NCBI GenBank assembly: GCA_041485885.1
Contig: JBGPKL010000008.1
Span: 1-64,000, forward strand
DNA: 64,000 bases
Reading direction: 5' to 3'
Source: JACQFZ01 sp041485885
Lineage (GTDB): Bacteria > Pseudomonadota > Gammaproteobacteria > Acidiferrobacterales > Sulfurifustaceae
Both the position numbers and the translations under genes were made by a program. This document shows, piece after piece, positions 16,962 to 25,331 of the stretch (position 1 is the stretch's first letter; every line of letters begins with the position of its first letter). The notes beneath the pieces were generated by a model that saw nothing but the letters and a program-made list of their open reading frames with translations, had not been told where the DNA came from and did no database searches.

Positions 16962-18473
16962 TCACGCCTCCCCGTCCAGACCACCTTGCACTTGCTCGGC
17001 GGCACTCAGCACGGCGCGCGCCTTCGCCTCGGTCTCGCGCCATTCGCTCTCGGGGTCGGAGTCGGCGACGATGCCGGCCGCCGCCTGGACGTAGAGCATG
17101 TCGTCTTTGAGGATACCGGTGCGGATCGCGATGGCGAGATCCATCGCGCCGCTGAAGCTGAAGTAGCCGCACGCACCGCCGTAGATGCCGCGCTTGACTG
17201 GCTCGAGCGCATCGATGATTTCCATCGCGTGCACCTTCGGCGCGCCGGTGAGCGTGCCCGCGGGAAAGGTGGCGCGCAGCACATCGATGTTGGTCATCCC
17301 CGGGTTCAGCACGCCTTCGACGTTCGAAACGATGTGCTGCACGTGCGAGTACTTCTCGATCACCATCTGCTCCGTGACCTTGACGCTGCCGATCTCGGCG
17401 ATCCGCCCGATGTCATTGCGCGCGAGATCGATCAGCATCACATGCTCGGCGCGCTCCTTCGGATCGGCGAGCAACTGGCGCGCGAGCGCCTCGTCTTTCT
17501 CCGGGTTGGCGCCGCGCGGGCGCGTGCCCGCCAGCGGGCGGATGACGACGATCTCGCGTTTCGCGTCGTTCTGCTCGCGCGTTTCTTGCCGGACCAGAAT
17601 CTCGGGCGAGGCGCCGACCACGTGGAAGTCGCCGAAGTGGTAGAAATACATGTACGGCGACGGATTGATCGAGCGCAGCGCGCGATAGAGCGAGAGCGGC
17701 GCATCGCGAAACGGCATGCGAATGCGCTGCCCGATCTGTACTTGCATCATGTCGCCCGCGAGCACGTATTCCTTCGCCTGCGCGACCGCGCGCAAGAAAT
17801 CGGCTTTCGCGAATTCCCGCACCGCTTCGGTGCGCCGGCTCGCCCGCGCCTCCGGCACGGCGATCGATTCGCGGAGCTGTGCGCGCAATTCGCGCAATCG
17901 GCCATGCCCGCGCGCATAGGCATCGGTATCGTTGGGGTCCACGTAGACGATGAGATAAAGCTTGCCCGTGAGGTTATCGACGACCGCCAACTCTTCGGTG
18001 AGTAAAAGCAGGATATCGGGCACGTCGATGCCGCCCGGTTTTTCCGTCGCCGCGAGCTTCTTCTCGATCACGCGCACGGTGTCGTAACCGAAGTAACCGG
18101 CGAGCCCGCCGCAAAAGCGCGGCAAACCGGGGCGCATCGCGACGCGGAAACGCTGCCGATACGCCTCGATGAACGCGAGCGGATCGCCGGTGTCGCGTTC
18201 CAGCTCCTTGCCGTCGCGCGTGACGACGGTAACGCTCCCGCGCGGACTGATGCGCGTCGCGAGCCGCGTGCGCGCCGGCAATCCGATGAAGGAGTAACGC
18301 CCGAAGCGCTCGCCGCCGACGACCGACTCGAGCAGAAACGAGTCCGGCGCGTCGGCGAGCTTGAGGTAAAGCGACAGCGGGGTTTCGAGATCGGAGAAAC
18401 TTTCCGCGATCAGCGGAACGCGGTTGAAACCTTGACGACGGAAATTATCGAGTTCGGTCTGTGTCAGCAACAT
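16962..18473 (-). CDS. trpE: Anthranilate synthase component I
   Basis: This 503-residue chorismate-binding enzyme makes anthranilate. The tryptophan feedback motif LLES is at residues 47-50, and the catalytic C-terminal half holds segments such as PSPYMYF and PAGTLTGAPK. First gene of the trpEG-exporter-trpDC run. No leader peptide with Trp codons was found upstream; the preceding 250 bp hold a decayed gph fragment. Confidence 0.96.
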   Translation of the reverse strand: MLLTQTELDNFRRQGFNRVPLIAESFSDLETPLSLYLKLADAPDSFLLESVVGGERFGRYSFIGLPARTRLATRISPRGSVTVVTRDGKELERDTGDPLAFIEAYRQRFRVAMRPGLPRFCGGLAGYFGYDTVRVIEKKLAATEKPGGIDVPDILLLLTEELAVVDNLTGKLYLIVYVDPNDTDAYARGHGRLRELRAQLRESIAVPEARASRRTEAVREFAKADFLRAVAQAKEYVLAGDMMQVQIGQRIRMPFRDAPLSLYRALRSINPSPYMYFYHFGDFHVVGASPEILVRQETREQNDAKREIVVIRPLAGTRPRGANPEKDEALARQLLADPKERAEHVMLIDLARNDIGRIAEIGSVKVTEQMVIEKYSHVQHIVSNVEGVLNPGMTNIDVLRATFPAGTLTGAPKVHAMEIIDALEPVKRGIYGGACGYFSFSGAMDLAIAIRTGILKDDMLYVQAAAGIVADSDPESEWRETEAKARAVLSAAEQVQGGLDGEA

Positions 18474-18577
18474 GAATCACCATGAGTAAACGGGTTGAAC
18501 GGAACAACGCCTGCGTCAGCAGCCTGTCGGCCACCATCGCCACGCGTTCGATACCGTTACGCTCCCGTGTCTCATGG

Positions 18578-18716
18578 TCATTCAATCGTGTACCGCCGCA
18601 GATATTGCGGTACTTCGGCAGCCGAATCAACCACCAAATCCGGATTCAGCTTGTGTACGCCCCTGATTATAGCCGCAGGCAACGGCAATCGACGGCATAC
18701 CGGCGAAGGGACGCCA
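18578..18716 (-). pseudogene. gph: Remnant of phosphoglycolate phosphatase (gph), C-terminal end
   Basis: Minus-strand translation gives AGMPSIAVACGYNQGR and then, after a frameshift, LNPDLVVDSAAEVPQYL followed by a stop. This matches the last 45 or so residues of Gph, a HAD phosphatase that in many betaproteobacteria lies between rpe and trpE, exactly this position. The rest of the gene is gone; an OsmC-like gene now fills the space. The identity rests on motif memory and on position. Confidence 0.75.
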
Positions 18717-18727
18717 TTCAATGCCGA

Positions 18728-19159
18728 TCAGGCGAGCCGCGTGCGGATGTCGATTTCGGACGTGAGCGTGCGGTGCACCGGGCACTTGTTCGCAATCTCG
18801 AGCAGCTTCGACCGCTGCTCGTCATCGAGCGATCCGGCAAATGCGATCTCGCGCTCAATGCGATCGACCATTCCGATCCGGGTCTGGCACTCCGCGCAGT
18901 CTTCCGCATGGATCTTGGAATGACGCAGGCGAACCGTGACCGATTCGAGCGGCCATTGCTTGCGCCGCGCGTACATGGCAATGGTCATCGACGTGCACGA
19001 TCCAAGCGCCGCCAAGAGAAGATCGTACGGATTCGGACCGCTGTCCGTGCCGCCGACCGCTGCCGGCTCGTCGCTGCGAAGGCGATGCGCGCCCACCGTG
19101 ACGTCCTGCGCGAATCCGGACGCGGCGCCGCGTACCACGATCCATTCGGCGTCTACCAT
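18728..19159 (-). CDS. OsmC family protein
   Basis: This 143-residue OsmC-fold protein has catalytic-type cysteines C55 (ALGSCTSMT) and C126 (NKCPVHRTL). It is distinct from the YhfA-like OsmC gene at 12786. It sits where the 5' part of gph would be expected and may have replaced it. It is likely a thiol peroxidase acting on organic hydroperoxides, by family. No clear ribosome-binding site; it begins 12 bp after rpe. Confidence 0.85.
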   Translation of the reverse strand: MVDAEWIVVRGAASGFAQDVTVGAHRLRSDEPAAVGGTDSGPNPYDLLLAALGSCTSMTIAMYARRKQWPLESVTVRLRHSKIHAEDCAECQTRIGMVDRIEREIAFAGSLDDEQRSKLLEIANKCPVHRTLTSEIDIRTRLA

Positions 19160-19171
19160 CGCGGAGATCGA

Positions 19172-19879
19172 CTAGACGCGCACGGCACCGGCTTTCGCCA
19201 ACTCCGCGCGCATCGCCTTGATGATCGAGTCGTAACGATGCGGATCGCCCGGTTTGCCGGCGTTGAAAATCGCCGAGCCCGAGACGAAGGTATCCGCACC
19301 CGCCTCCGCCACCGCGCGTAGATTATCGAGCTTCACGCCACCGTCGACTTCGAGACGAATGTTCCGTCCGCTGTCATCGATCAGCCGGCGCGCCTCGCGC
19401 AACTTGGTCAGCGCCGCCGGAATGAACTGCTGGCCGGGGAAACCGGGATTGACCGACATGATGAGGATCATGTCGATCTTGTCCATGACGTAGCGCAGAT
19501 AATCGAGCGATGTCGCCGGATTGAACACGAGCCCGCTCTTGCAACCGTGCTCGCGCACCATCGAGAGCGAGCGGTCGATGTGCTCCGTGGCTTCGGGGTG
19601 AAAGGTGATGTAGGTCGCGCCGGCCGCGGCGAAGTCGGGAATGATGCGATCGACCGGCTTCACCATGAGGTGCACGTCGATCTCCGCTTTGATCCCGTGC
19701 TTGCGTAGCGCCTCGCACACCAGCGGCCCGACCGTAAGGTTCGGCACGTAGTGGTTGTCCATCACGTCGAAATGCACGATGTCCCCGCCCGCGGCGATGA
19801 CGTTCGTTACTTCCTCGCCCAGGCGTGCGAAGTCGGCGGAGAGGATCGACGGGGCGAGCTGGTAGTCTTGCTGACTCAT
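19172..19879 (-). CDS. rpe: Ribulose-phosphate 3-epimerase
   Basis: This 235-residue TIM-barrel epimerase interconverts ribulose 5-phosphate and xylulose 5-phosphate. Motifs include APSILSADFARL, HFDVMDNHYVPN (metal and catalytic Asp) and VNPGFPGQ. The start MSQQDYQL at 19879 gives normal length; the longer frame to 20050 adds unrelated residues. It heads the leftward rpe-trp block. Confidence 0.96.
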   Translation of the reverse strand: MSQQDYQLAPSILSADFARLGEEVTNVIAAGGDIVHFDVMDNHYVPNLTVGPLVCEALRKHGIKAEIDVHLMVKPVDRIIPDFAAAGATYITFHPEATEHIDRSLSMVREHGCKSGLVFNPATSLDYLRYVMDKIDMILIMSVNPGFPGQQFIPAALTKLREARRLIDDSGRNIRLEVDGGVKLDNLRAVAEAGADTFVSGSAIFNAGKPGDPHRYDSIIKAMRAELAKAGAVRV

Positions 19880-20154
19880 CGTGCGGCGGCCGTTCCAGGA
19901 AAGCCCACTGTAGCCGATCGGCCTCGGGTTTTCAGCCGGGCCCAACAGGATACCGAAACAGTTCCGCCACGGATTTTTTCCGTTCGCGAGTCGCGGCGCA
20001 AGCGCTCGCCCAACCCTGAGGCTCGCCGCTTCGCGGCCGGCTAAGGCCATTCAATCGCTCGCCGCGAATTTGTCCGCGCCTCGCTCGCGGGCTCTCGGCC
20101 CCGGTCGCTATGTTAAGATGGCGCGCTTCCTTTGCAGAGACACGACGACCCTCG

Positions 20155-20748
20155 ATGCACGCCGAACCGAAGCCGCTGTCCGAGCGCGTTGGCCTCCGAC
20201 GTTTCGTTTACGATCTCAAGTACAACCGCCACCGCTCGCGGCAATTCGTCGGCGTCGCCTTCCTTATAGTGCTTACCGTCGTCGGCGCCCCGATCGCAGG
20301 TCTCTACTATTGGGGTGTAGGCGCCGCCGTGCTCGGCATTGCCGTGCGGCTGTGGGCATCGGGCCACGTGAAGAAGGATAAAGTTCTGGCAACGACCGGC
20401 CCGTACGCCTACGTGCGCCATCCGCTGTACGTCGGCAATCATCTGATCACCGTCGGCTTTTGCTTGGCGTCGAGTTTGTGGTGGAGCTTTTTCGTCTGGA
20501 TCGCCCTCGCGCTCTACTACTATCCGCAAACGATCGCGCACGAGGACAAGGTGCTCGCGCGCCTTTTTCCCGGAGAGTGGGAGGCGTGGGCGCGCGAGAC
20601 GCCCGCGCTGACGCCGCGAATCAAACCGTATCGGTCCGGGCAAAAAGCCGAGTTTTCGTTCCAGCAAAGCTTGCGTAAAAACGGCGAGCCGATCATCGCG
20701 GCGCTGCTGGTGCTGTGTTTGTACATTCTTTACCGGCGGCTTTCGTAA
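20155..20748 (+). CDS. Isoprenylcysteine carboxyl methyltransferase-like membrane protein
   Basis: This 197-residue protein has four to five membrane helices and the ICMT/phospholipid methyltransferase motif GPYAYVRHPLYVGN followed by HEDKVLARLFPGEW. Such proteins transfer a methyl group from S-adenosylmethionine to membrane substrates; the substrate here is unknown. The start at 20155 (MHAEPKPLSE) is chosen. It is followed after 11 bp by a small kinase-like gene and then a CopD-like gene, which may form one unit. Confidence 0.78.
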   Translation: MHAEPKPLSERVGLRRFVYDLKYNRHRSRQFVGVAFLIVLTVVGAPIAGLYYWGVGAAVLGIAVRLWASGHVKKDKVLATTGPYAYVRHPLYVGNHLITVGFCLASSLWWSFFVWIALALYYYPQTIAHEDKVLARLFPGEWEAWARETPALTPRIKPYRSGQKAEFSFQQSLRKNGEPIIAALLVLCLYILYRRLS

Positions 20749-20759
20749 CGCTCGGCTCC

Positions 20760-21443
20760 ATGCCCGCTCCGCTCGACACACCGACCGAGCGCGCGCTGAT
20801 CGAGTGGATCGAAACGCGCGCGGGGGGCGTGCAACCGCACGCGCGCGGGTACCAGGGCGCCGTTTATTTGTATGAGGCCGATGGCCGGCGCTACATCGTT
20901 AAAGCGGCGCTCGGCACGGGGATAAGCGGCGGGTTGCGCCGGTGGATGCTGCATCGAGAACGTGAGACCTATCGTCGCCTCGATGGCTTTGCCGGCAGCC
21001 CGCGGTGTCATGGATTACTGAAAGGCCGCTACTTAGTGCTCGACTACATCGACGGCGTTTCGCTTCGCGACGCGCGAATCACCGATCGGCAAACATTCTT
21101 CGATACGCTGTTCGCGCATATTAAGGAGCTGCACCGCCGCGGCGTTGCGCACGCCGATCTCAAGCGCCGCGACAATCTACTCGTGATCGACGGCCGCCTG
21201 CCTTACCTCGTCGACTTCGGCGCCGCGATCGTGCGCAAGCCCGGCTTCGCGCCGATCAATCGTTATCTGTACGCGCTCGCCGCGCGTTTCGATTTCAACG
21301 CCTGGGCGAAGCTCAAGTACCAGGGCCGGATGGAGGAGCTGACGCCGGAGGATCGCGCGTACTACGGGCGGACCGGAATCGAAATCGTCGCGCGCGCGAT
21401 CAAACGGTCATACCTTAAACTCAAACGCCGGGTTGCCGGCTGA
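20760..21443 (+). CDS. Small protein-kinase-fold phosphotransferase
   Basis: This 227-residue protein has a compact kinase fold. K48 (YIVKAA) is the likely ATP lysine, the catalytic loop is HADLKRRDN (residues 131-139), and the metal-binding DFG is at 152-154. It lacks a signal peptide and regulatory domains. It resembles RIO- or lipopolysaccharide-kinase-like proteins. The target, protein or lipid, is unknown. Its neighbour is an ICMT-like methyltransferase. Confidence 0.75.
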   Translation: MPAPLDTPTERALIEWIETRAGGVQPHARGYQGAVYLYEADGRRYIVKAALGTGISGGLRRWMLHRERETYRRLDGFAGSPRCHGLLKGRYLVLDYIDGVSLRDARITDRQTFFDTLFAHIKELHRRGVAHADLKRRDNLLVIDGRLPYLVDFGAAIVRKPGFAPINRYLYALAARFDFNAWAKLKYQGRMEELTPEDRAYYGRTGIEIVARAIKRSYLKLKRRVAG

Positions 21444-21462
21444 CGTCAACGGAGAAAATCTT

Positions 21463-21942
21463 ATGGCGCTCGCGATCACTCTGCACATCTTATGCGCCGT
21501 CATCTGGGTCGGCGGCATGTTCTTCGCCTACGTCGCGCTGCGGCCGGTCGCTGCAAGCTTGCTCGATCCGCCGCTGCGTCTGCCGCTCTGGTCACAGACG
21601 TTCGCGCGCTTCTTTCCGTGGGTGTGGGTCGCCGTCGTCGTACTGCCGGTCACCGGTTACTGGACCATACTGAGCGTCTTCGAAGGGTTTGGTAACGCGG
21701 GCGCGCATGTCCACGTGATGCAGGCGACCGGCTGGGTCATGATTTTGATTTTCCTGCACGTCTACTTCGCGCCGTTTCGGCGGCTAAAGAAATCGGTCGC
21801 CGCCAAAGACTGGGCCATGGCCGGCAAGCAACTTGGTCAAATTCGAATGCTGATCGGCGTCAATTTGATCCTTGGCCTCACGACTGTCGTGGTCGCTACC
21901 GGCGGGCGGTATCTCGGCGAGTATTTGTTCATACCCCAATAG
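21463..21942 (+). CDS. CopD-like integral membrane protein
   Basis: This 159-residue protein has four hydrophobic helices with conserved histidines (HILCAVIWVGGMFF near the start, and HVHVMQ in the middle), as in CopD/DUF2269-type membrane proteins. GGAG lies 8 nt upstream of the ATG. A role in copper or haem-linked membrane redox is possible by family, not shown. It directly precedes a broken OxyR-like fragment. Confidence 0.7.
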   Translation: MALAITLHILCAVIWVGGMFFAYVALRPVAASLLDPPLRLPLWSQTFARFFPWVWVAVVVLPVTGYWTILSVFEGFGNAGAHVHVMQATGWVMILIFLHVYFAPFRRLKKSVAAKDWAMAGKQLGQIRMLIGVNLILGLTTVVVATGGRYLGEYLFIPQ

Positions 21943-21998
21943 CCTTGTTGTGCCGCTACCCGTGTTCGCCGGTCAACGGTTCCGCCGGTCGCACGGTG

Positions 21999-22334
21999 CA
22001 TCCACTGCGGCGGCGACATCAAGTTAAGCTGACGGATTTAGTGGCGTCGGAGATGGTGCTGCTCGAAGACGGTCATTGCTTGCGCGATCAGGCGATCGCC
22101 TTTTGCGCGCCGAACCGGCGCGGCAACATCAAGGAGCTGCTGCTCGCCGTCAACGATGACAAGCGGCTGAAGCCGCTCGTCACTTATCGACGGTTGGCGG
22201 GAAAAACCGCCGCGCGATCGGTCGTGCTGGTATGCCGCGATCGCTTTCCGCGCAAACGCGAAGTGGAGCTTCTCGCCAACTTCATACGCACGCATTTGCT
22301 ACGCGGCGCGGTGGAAAAAGCAGCGCGTCCCTAG
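21999..22334 (+). pseudogene. Remnant of an OxyR-like LysR regulator (C-terminal part)
   Basis: Translation gives HPLRRRHQVKL, then LLEDGHCLRDQAIAFC, and at the end the FPRKREVELLANFIRTHL type of tail. These match the effector domain of OxyR-type LysR proteins, including the first peroxide-sensing cysteine region. About 30 residues between the two matching parts (the usual ETLRxMVAAG stretch) are missing in frame, and the N-terminal DNA-binding half is absent. It cannot act as a repressor or activator. Confidence 0.7.
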
Positions 22335-22345
22335 CCGGTCGGAAA

Positions 22346-23143
22346 TCAAAAATAAACCGTGCCGAACGCACCGATCACGTCCTGACGACTTTGCGGCTGA
22401 AAGACGATGATCGAGCCGACCCGCTCGTGATCCGATTCGGCAAAACGGTAACTGTCGTAATAAATGCCGAAACCGCCCCTCGTTTTCCCGGCTCCCACAA
22501 AATCCACCGTAATGCGTGCGAAAAAGGAAAGTCGCCCTTTGGGCTCGAGCGTAACGTCGACTGAGTCGGGCGAGTTAAGGGCGAGGATCGGGTATTTGAG
22601 ACCCGCGCGCCCGTGGTAGCGAGCTGGCCCGTTGCCCCAGTAAACGCCACCACCGGTCACCGCGTAGAAAACGGTCCAGTCTTCGATCGCTCCATCGACC
22701 GGCCCAAGCGCGCTGTCGCCGCCCTTGATATCGCGTCGCCACGTATCCACACCGCCGCCGCCGAACACCTCAGTGACGCGCGACGCGCCAAAGCGTTGCG
22801 CGAAAATTCCTTCTACTTGCCGGCCTGAGTAGTTCGCCTTGGTTTTGAAAGGAGTGCATACACCGGACAAAGTGCAGGCCTGTCCGTCATAGTCGATACG
22901 CGCGATATACCCCGAGCCCCGGACTTCGATCAACGATCTCTGGTTCGCGCCAAACTCGTGTCGCCAGTCGACGGTTCCACGAAGCCGCGGCCCATCCTCC
23001 GTGAGAAGACGCGCCCCCGCGTTGTATTCGCGCCAACGAAAGCGCTCGATACCCAATTCGGCACTAAACTCCGCCGCGGCGTATTCGATCACCCCGAACC
23101 CAAGCGCGAGGGAGACTATCGAACGTTGCCACCAAGCGATCAT
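22346..23143 (-). CDS. Predicted outer-membrane beta-barrel protein, unknown function
   Basis: This 265-residue protein has a signal peptide (MIAWWQRSIV to about residue 24, AAA). Alternating amphipathic strands follow and the last residue is F, as in outer-membrane barrels of about 10-12 strands. An AAGG-rich ribosome-binding site precedes the ATG at 23143. A pair of cysteines at QACTLSGVC suggests one exposed disulfide loop. I do not recognise the family. Confidence 0.65.
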   Translation of the reverse strand: MIAWWQRSIVSLALGFGVIEYAAAEFSAELGIERFRWREYNAGARLLTEDGPRLRGTVDWRHEFGANQRSLIEVRGSGYIARIDYDGQACTLSGVCTPFKTKANYSGRQVEGIFAQRFGASRVTEVFGGGGVDTWRRDIKGGDSALGPVDGAIEDWTVFYAVTGGGVYWGNGPARYHGRAGLKYPILALNSPDSVDVTLEPKGRLSFFARITVDFVGAGKTRGGFGIYYDSYRFAESDHERVGSIIVFQPQSRQDVIGAFGTVYF

Positions 23144-23336
23144 GAAACCTTCCCCTTTTGTTGTCGGTGTCGCCGCCATTATATTCAGCCCCCGACGAAA
23201 GCGCCTCGGTACATTACCGATCGCATAGCCGACGTCGGCCCGCTAGCGCCAGCGCGCCGCTGATGCGGTCGCCGACCATGCCGAGACTCGCTGTGTGCAC
23301 GGCGATGGTCACGTGGCGCTTACCTGGTAGTAACGT

Positions 23337-23546
23337 CCAGCCCAACAGTATCACCATCGACGCCATGACGGCGGTCGCCGCCCAGCCCAGCACTTTCAAT
23401 CTCGGCGAGATCACAAATCGCCCCATGAGACGACGGTCGGAGCCCATGCGCATCATCACGACCATCATCGGCACGGAAATGACGCCGTTGATGATAGCGC
23501 TCCACAGCAGCGCTTTCATCGGAGGGATGCCGCTAAAATCGAGCAT
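23337..23546 (-). pseudogene. Remnant of an Nramp-type metal transporter (C-terminal helices)
   Basis: About 70 codons read MLDFSGIPPMKALLWSA through INGVISVPMMVVMM to RLKVLGWAATAVMA. This is the conserved end of Nramp divalent-metal transporters (helices 10 and 11). Nothing of the N-terminal two thirds is present; the upstream sequence switches abruptly to a phosphoketolase fragment. It is a dead fragment. Confidence 0.7.
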
Positions 23547-23552
23547 CACACT

Positions 23553-23720
23553 GAACCGGCGATGATCACGTTGATCTAGTTGCGGCTGCGCAGGCAATGA
23601 TCCGCGACGGCAAGCACCCGGGTCTTGATGCGAGAAGCCGTTGTGATCCTGGCGCCAGACGTGTGACCTGAGCAAATAGTTGAGCGATGCAATCGGGCGC
23701 CGCCACAAAACCTTCTTGCT
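23553..23720 (-). pseudogene. Remnant of phosphoketolase (xfp)
   Basis: Minus-strand translation gives KKVLWRRPIASLNYLL, then SHVWRQDHNGFSHQDPG, and in another frame VLAVADHCLRSRN, a TAG stop, and INVIIAG. These are conserved blocks of xylulose-5-P/fructose-6-P phosphoketolase. About 20 residues between HQDPG and VLAVAD are missing, with a frame change and an in-frame stop. It is joined directly to the Nramp fragment. Confidence 0.75.
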
Positions 23721-23732
23721 GACCCCGAGCCA

Positions 23733-24191
23733 CTAACTTCCCGTACCCGCCACGTGCGTACGCTGCCACTTCACATATACCTCGGGCGGCCATAACGCCT
23801 GGAACCAGGCAATCACGTCGGCAATCTCGGGATCGGTCAAGCGTTCCTTCCACGCGGGCATGACCAGCACGCCGTTGCGCTTCGCGCCGTTTTGTATGGC
23901 CGCAATGAGTTGCTCGCGCGAGCGCTTCCAGTCGTTACCCGTGCCGTTCAGCGGCGGCGCCGCAACGACGCCGGGAGTCAACCAATCCGGATGCCCCTGT
24001 GCTTCGGGTCCGTGACATCGAGCGCAGTGCTCCTGAAACAAGCGCGCCCCGCGGTTGAGTGCGGCGAGTGACGGGGTGGACTCGAGCGTGGAAGGAACGA
24101 TCGACGATGACGCCGGAGGCGTGGTTTCCTGGCGACTGCAGCCGAGCAACCACAGCGCGCATCCCACGACCAACCATCTGAGGTGTTTCAT
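23733..24191 (-). CDS. Class I cytochrome c lipoprotein
   Basis: This 152-residue protein has a lipobox (LLGC, acylated C18), a haem motif C56-A-R-C59-H60 and a distal Met ligand M111 in VLVMPAWK. It should be a single-haem electron carrier anchored on the periplasmic side. The ATG at 24191 is preferred over a GTG two codons earlier. It is surrounded by fragments and has no obvious oxidase or dehydrogenase partner. Confidence 0.85.
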   Translation of the reverse strand: MKHLRWLVVGCALWLLGCSRQETTPPASSSIVPSTLESTPSLAALNRGARLFQEHCARCHGPEAQGHPDWLTPGVVAAPPLNGTGNDWKRSREQLIAAIQNGAKRNGVLVMPAWKERLTDPEIADVIAWFQALWPPEVYVKWQRTHVAGTGS

Positions 24192-24283
24192 TGCCACGCG
24201 AAATAATAGTGCCGGACGTGGGTAAATTTAAAGCGCCGTAGGGCGGTTCGGCGCAAAAATACCGCCGTGCTCGCAACCTTAAG

Positions 24284-25324
24284 GTGGAGCGCGCCTTTGT
24301 CGCGTTTCTCAAGAATGCCTTGGACCGCTATGCCCGAACCGCCTCGGTCGATGCCCCGACTCGTCTTAAGCTCAAGACCATAGCGCAACGGCTCGACGTC
24401 TTGGCCCGATCGATGTCCGTTAGACAACCGGCCCCCGAATGGCGCGATGCGGCGGCGCTCGAACAGCACCTCATTGCGCTGATGTGGGCCGCACGCAACC
24501 CGGCGACGCGCCCCCAGCCGCCCACGGCGGCGGAAGCATCCGAAGACAGACTCCAGCCGTTGCAACGGACGCTCGAAGGCCAGCTCGACAAAGCGATCTT
24601 CACCAATCTCGACAGCATTGCGTCGCTCGGCAGCATCGAGCAAACATTGCGCGGCGTACAACCGGGTGAATTGGAGGAATGGCGCGAGATACTGCGCGAC
24701 TCGGCGCGCGAGATCATAGAGAATTACCGCGCTCTCGGCGAAAACCTACAACAAGCGCGCGCGACGCTTGCGGACATTCATCGAAGTTTTCGCGCGACGG
24801 CACACGTTTCCGCGGCGGCGCTGGGACTCGATCGAGACTTCCTGCTCGAGCGCCTGAACGCCGAAATGCGTCGCGCGCAACGCTACCGACATCCGCTTTC
24901 CCTGGCTCTACTCGGCCCCGATCACATCGATGATATTCGCCATCTCATCGGCGCCGAGGCGGCCCGCGAGGTGCTGCGCTATTACCAGCAGAATTTGTCT
25001 TCTTGCGCCCGGGCGTACGATATCGTCACCAGTTGCAAGCCGCATCGATTGGTTTGGTTGCTGCCGGGTGCGAATACCGATCAGGGAGTCAGCGCGCTAC
25101 GCAAGGCACAAGAACGAATTACCGCGGCGCATTATCACTACGCCGGTCGTCTGCGGCGGTTGCCGACGTTTTCCGCGGCCGTCGTCGGCTACGGGCCGGG
25201 CGATGACTCCGCGCACCTTCTCGCTCGGGCGGAAACTCTGGCGGCGCACGCGAAGCGCGCCGGCCCGAGCCACATCGAGTGGGAACAGCGGCGCGCGGCG
25301 ACGCCTCCGGCGCGCGTCGTCTAA
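24284..25324 (+). CDS. GGDEF-fold protein with a lost active site
   Basis: This protein of about 346 residues has a helical N-terminal half (to about residue 180) and a C-terminal diguanylate-cyclase-like domain: DRDFLLERLNAEMRRAQRYRHPLSL, then YDIVTSCKPHRLVWLLPG, then a YHYAGRL-to-GYGPG tail. Where active enzymes read GG(D/E)EF this one reads KPHRL, so it should not make c-di-GMP. It could be an inactive scaffold or receptor. The start is a GTG and is uncertain. Confidence 0.65.
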   Translation: MERAFVAFLKNALDRYARTASVDAPTRLKLKTIAQRLDVLARSMSVRQPAPEWRDAAALEQHLIALMWAARNPATRPQPPTAAEASEDRLQPLQRTLEGQLDKAIFTNLDSIASLGSIEQTLRGVQPGELEEWREILRDSAREIIENYRALGENLQQARATLADIHRSFRATAHVSAAALGLDRDFLLERLNAEMRRAQRYRHPLSLALLGPDHIDDIRHLIGAEAAREVLRYYQQNLSSCARAYDIVTSCKPHRLVWLLPGANTDQGVSALRKAQERITAAHYHYAGRLRRLPTFSAAVVGYGPGDDSAHLLARAETLAAHAKRAGPSHIEWEQRRAATPPARVV

Positions 25325-25331
25325 CCGGGTG

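Noticed and set aside
18474..18577. trp leader peptide and attenuator
   Set aside because: No short frame with adjacent Trp codons nor alternative hairpins were found before trpE.
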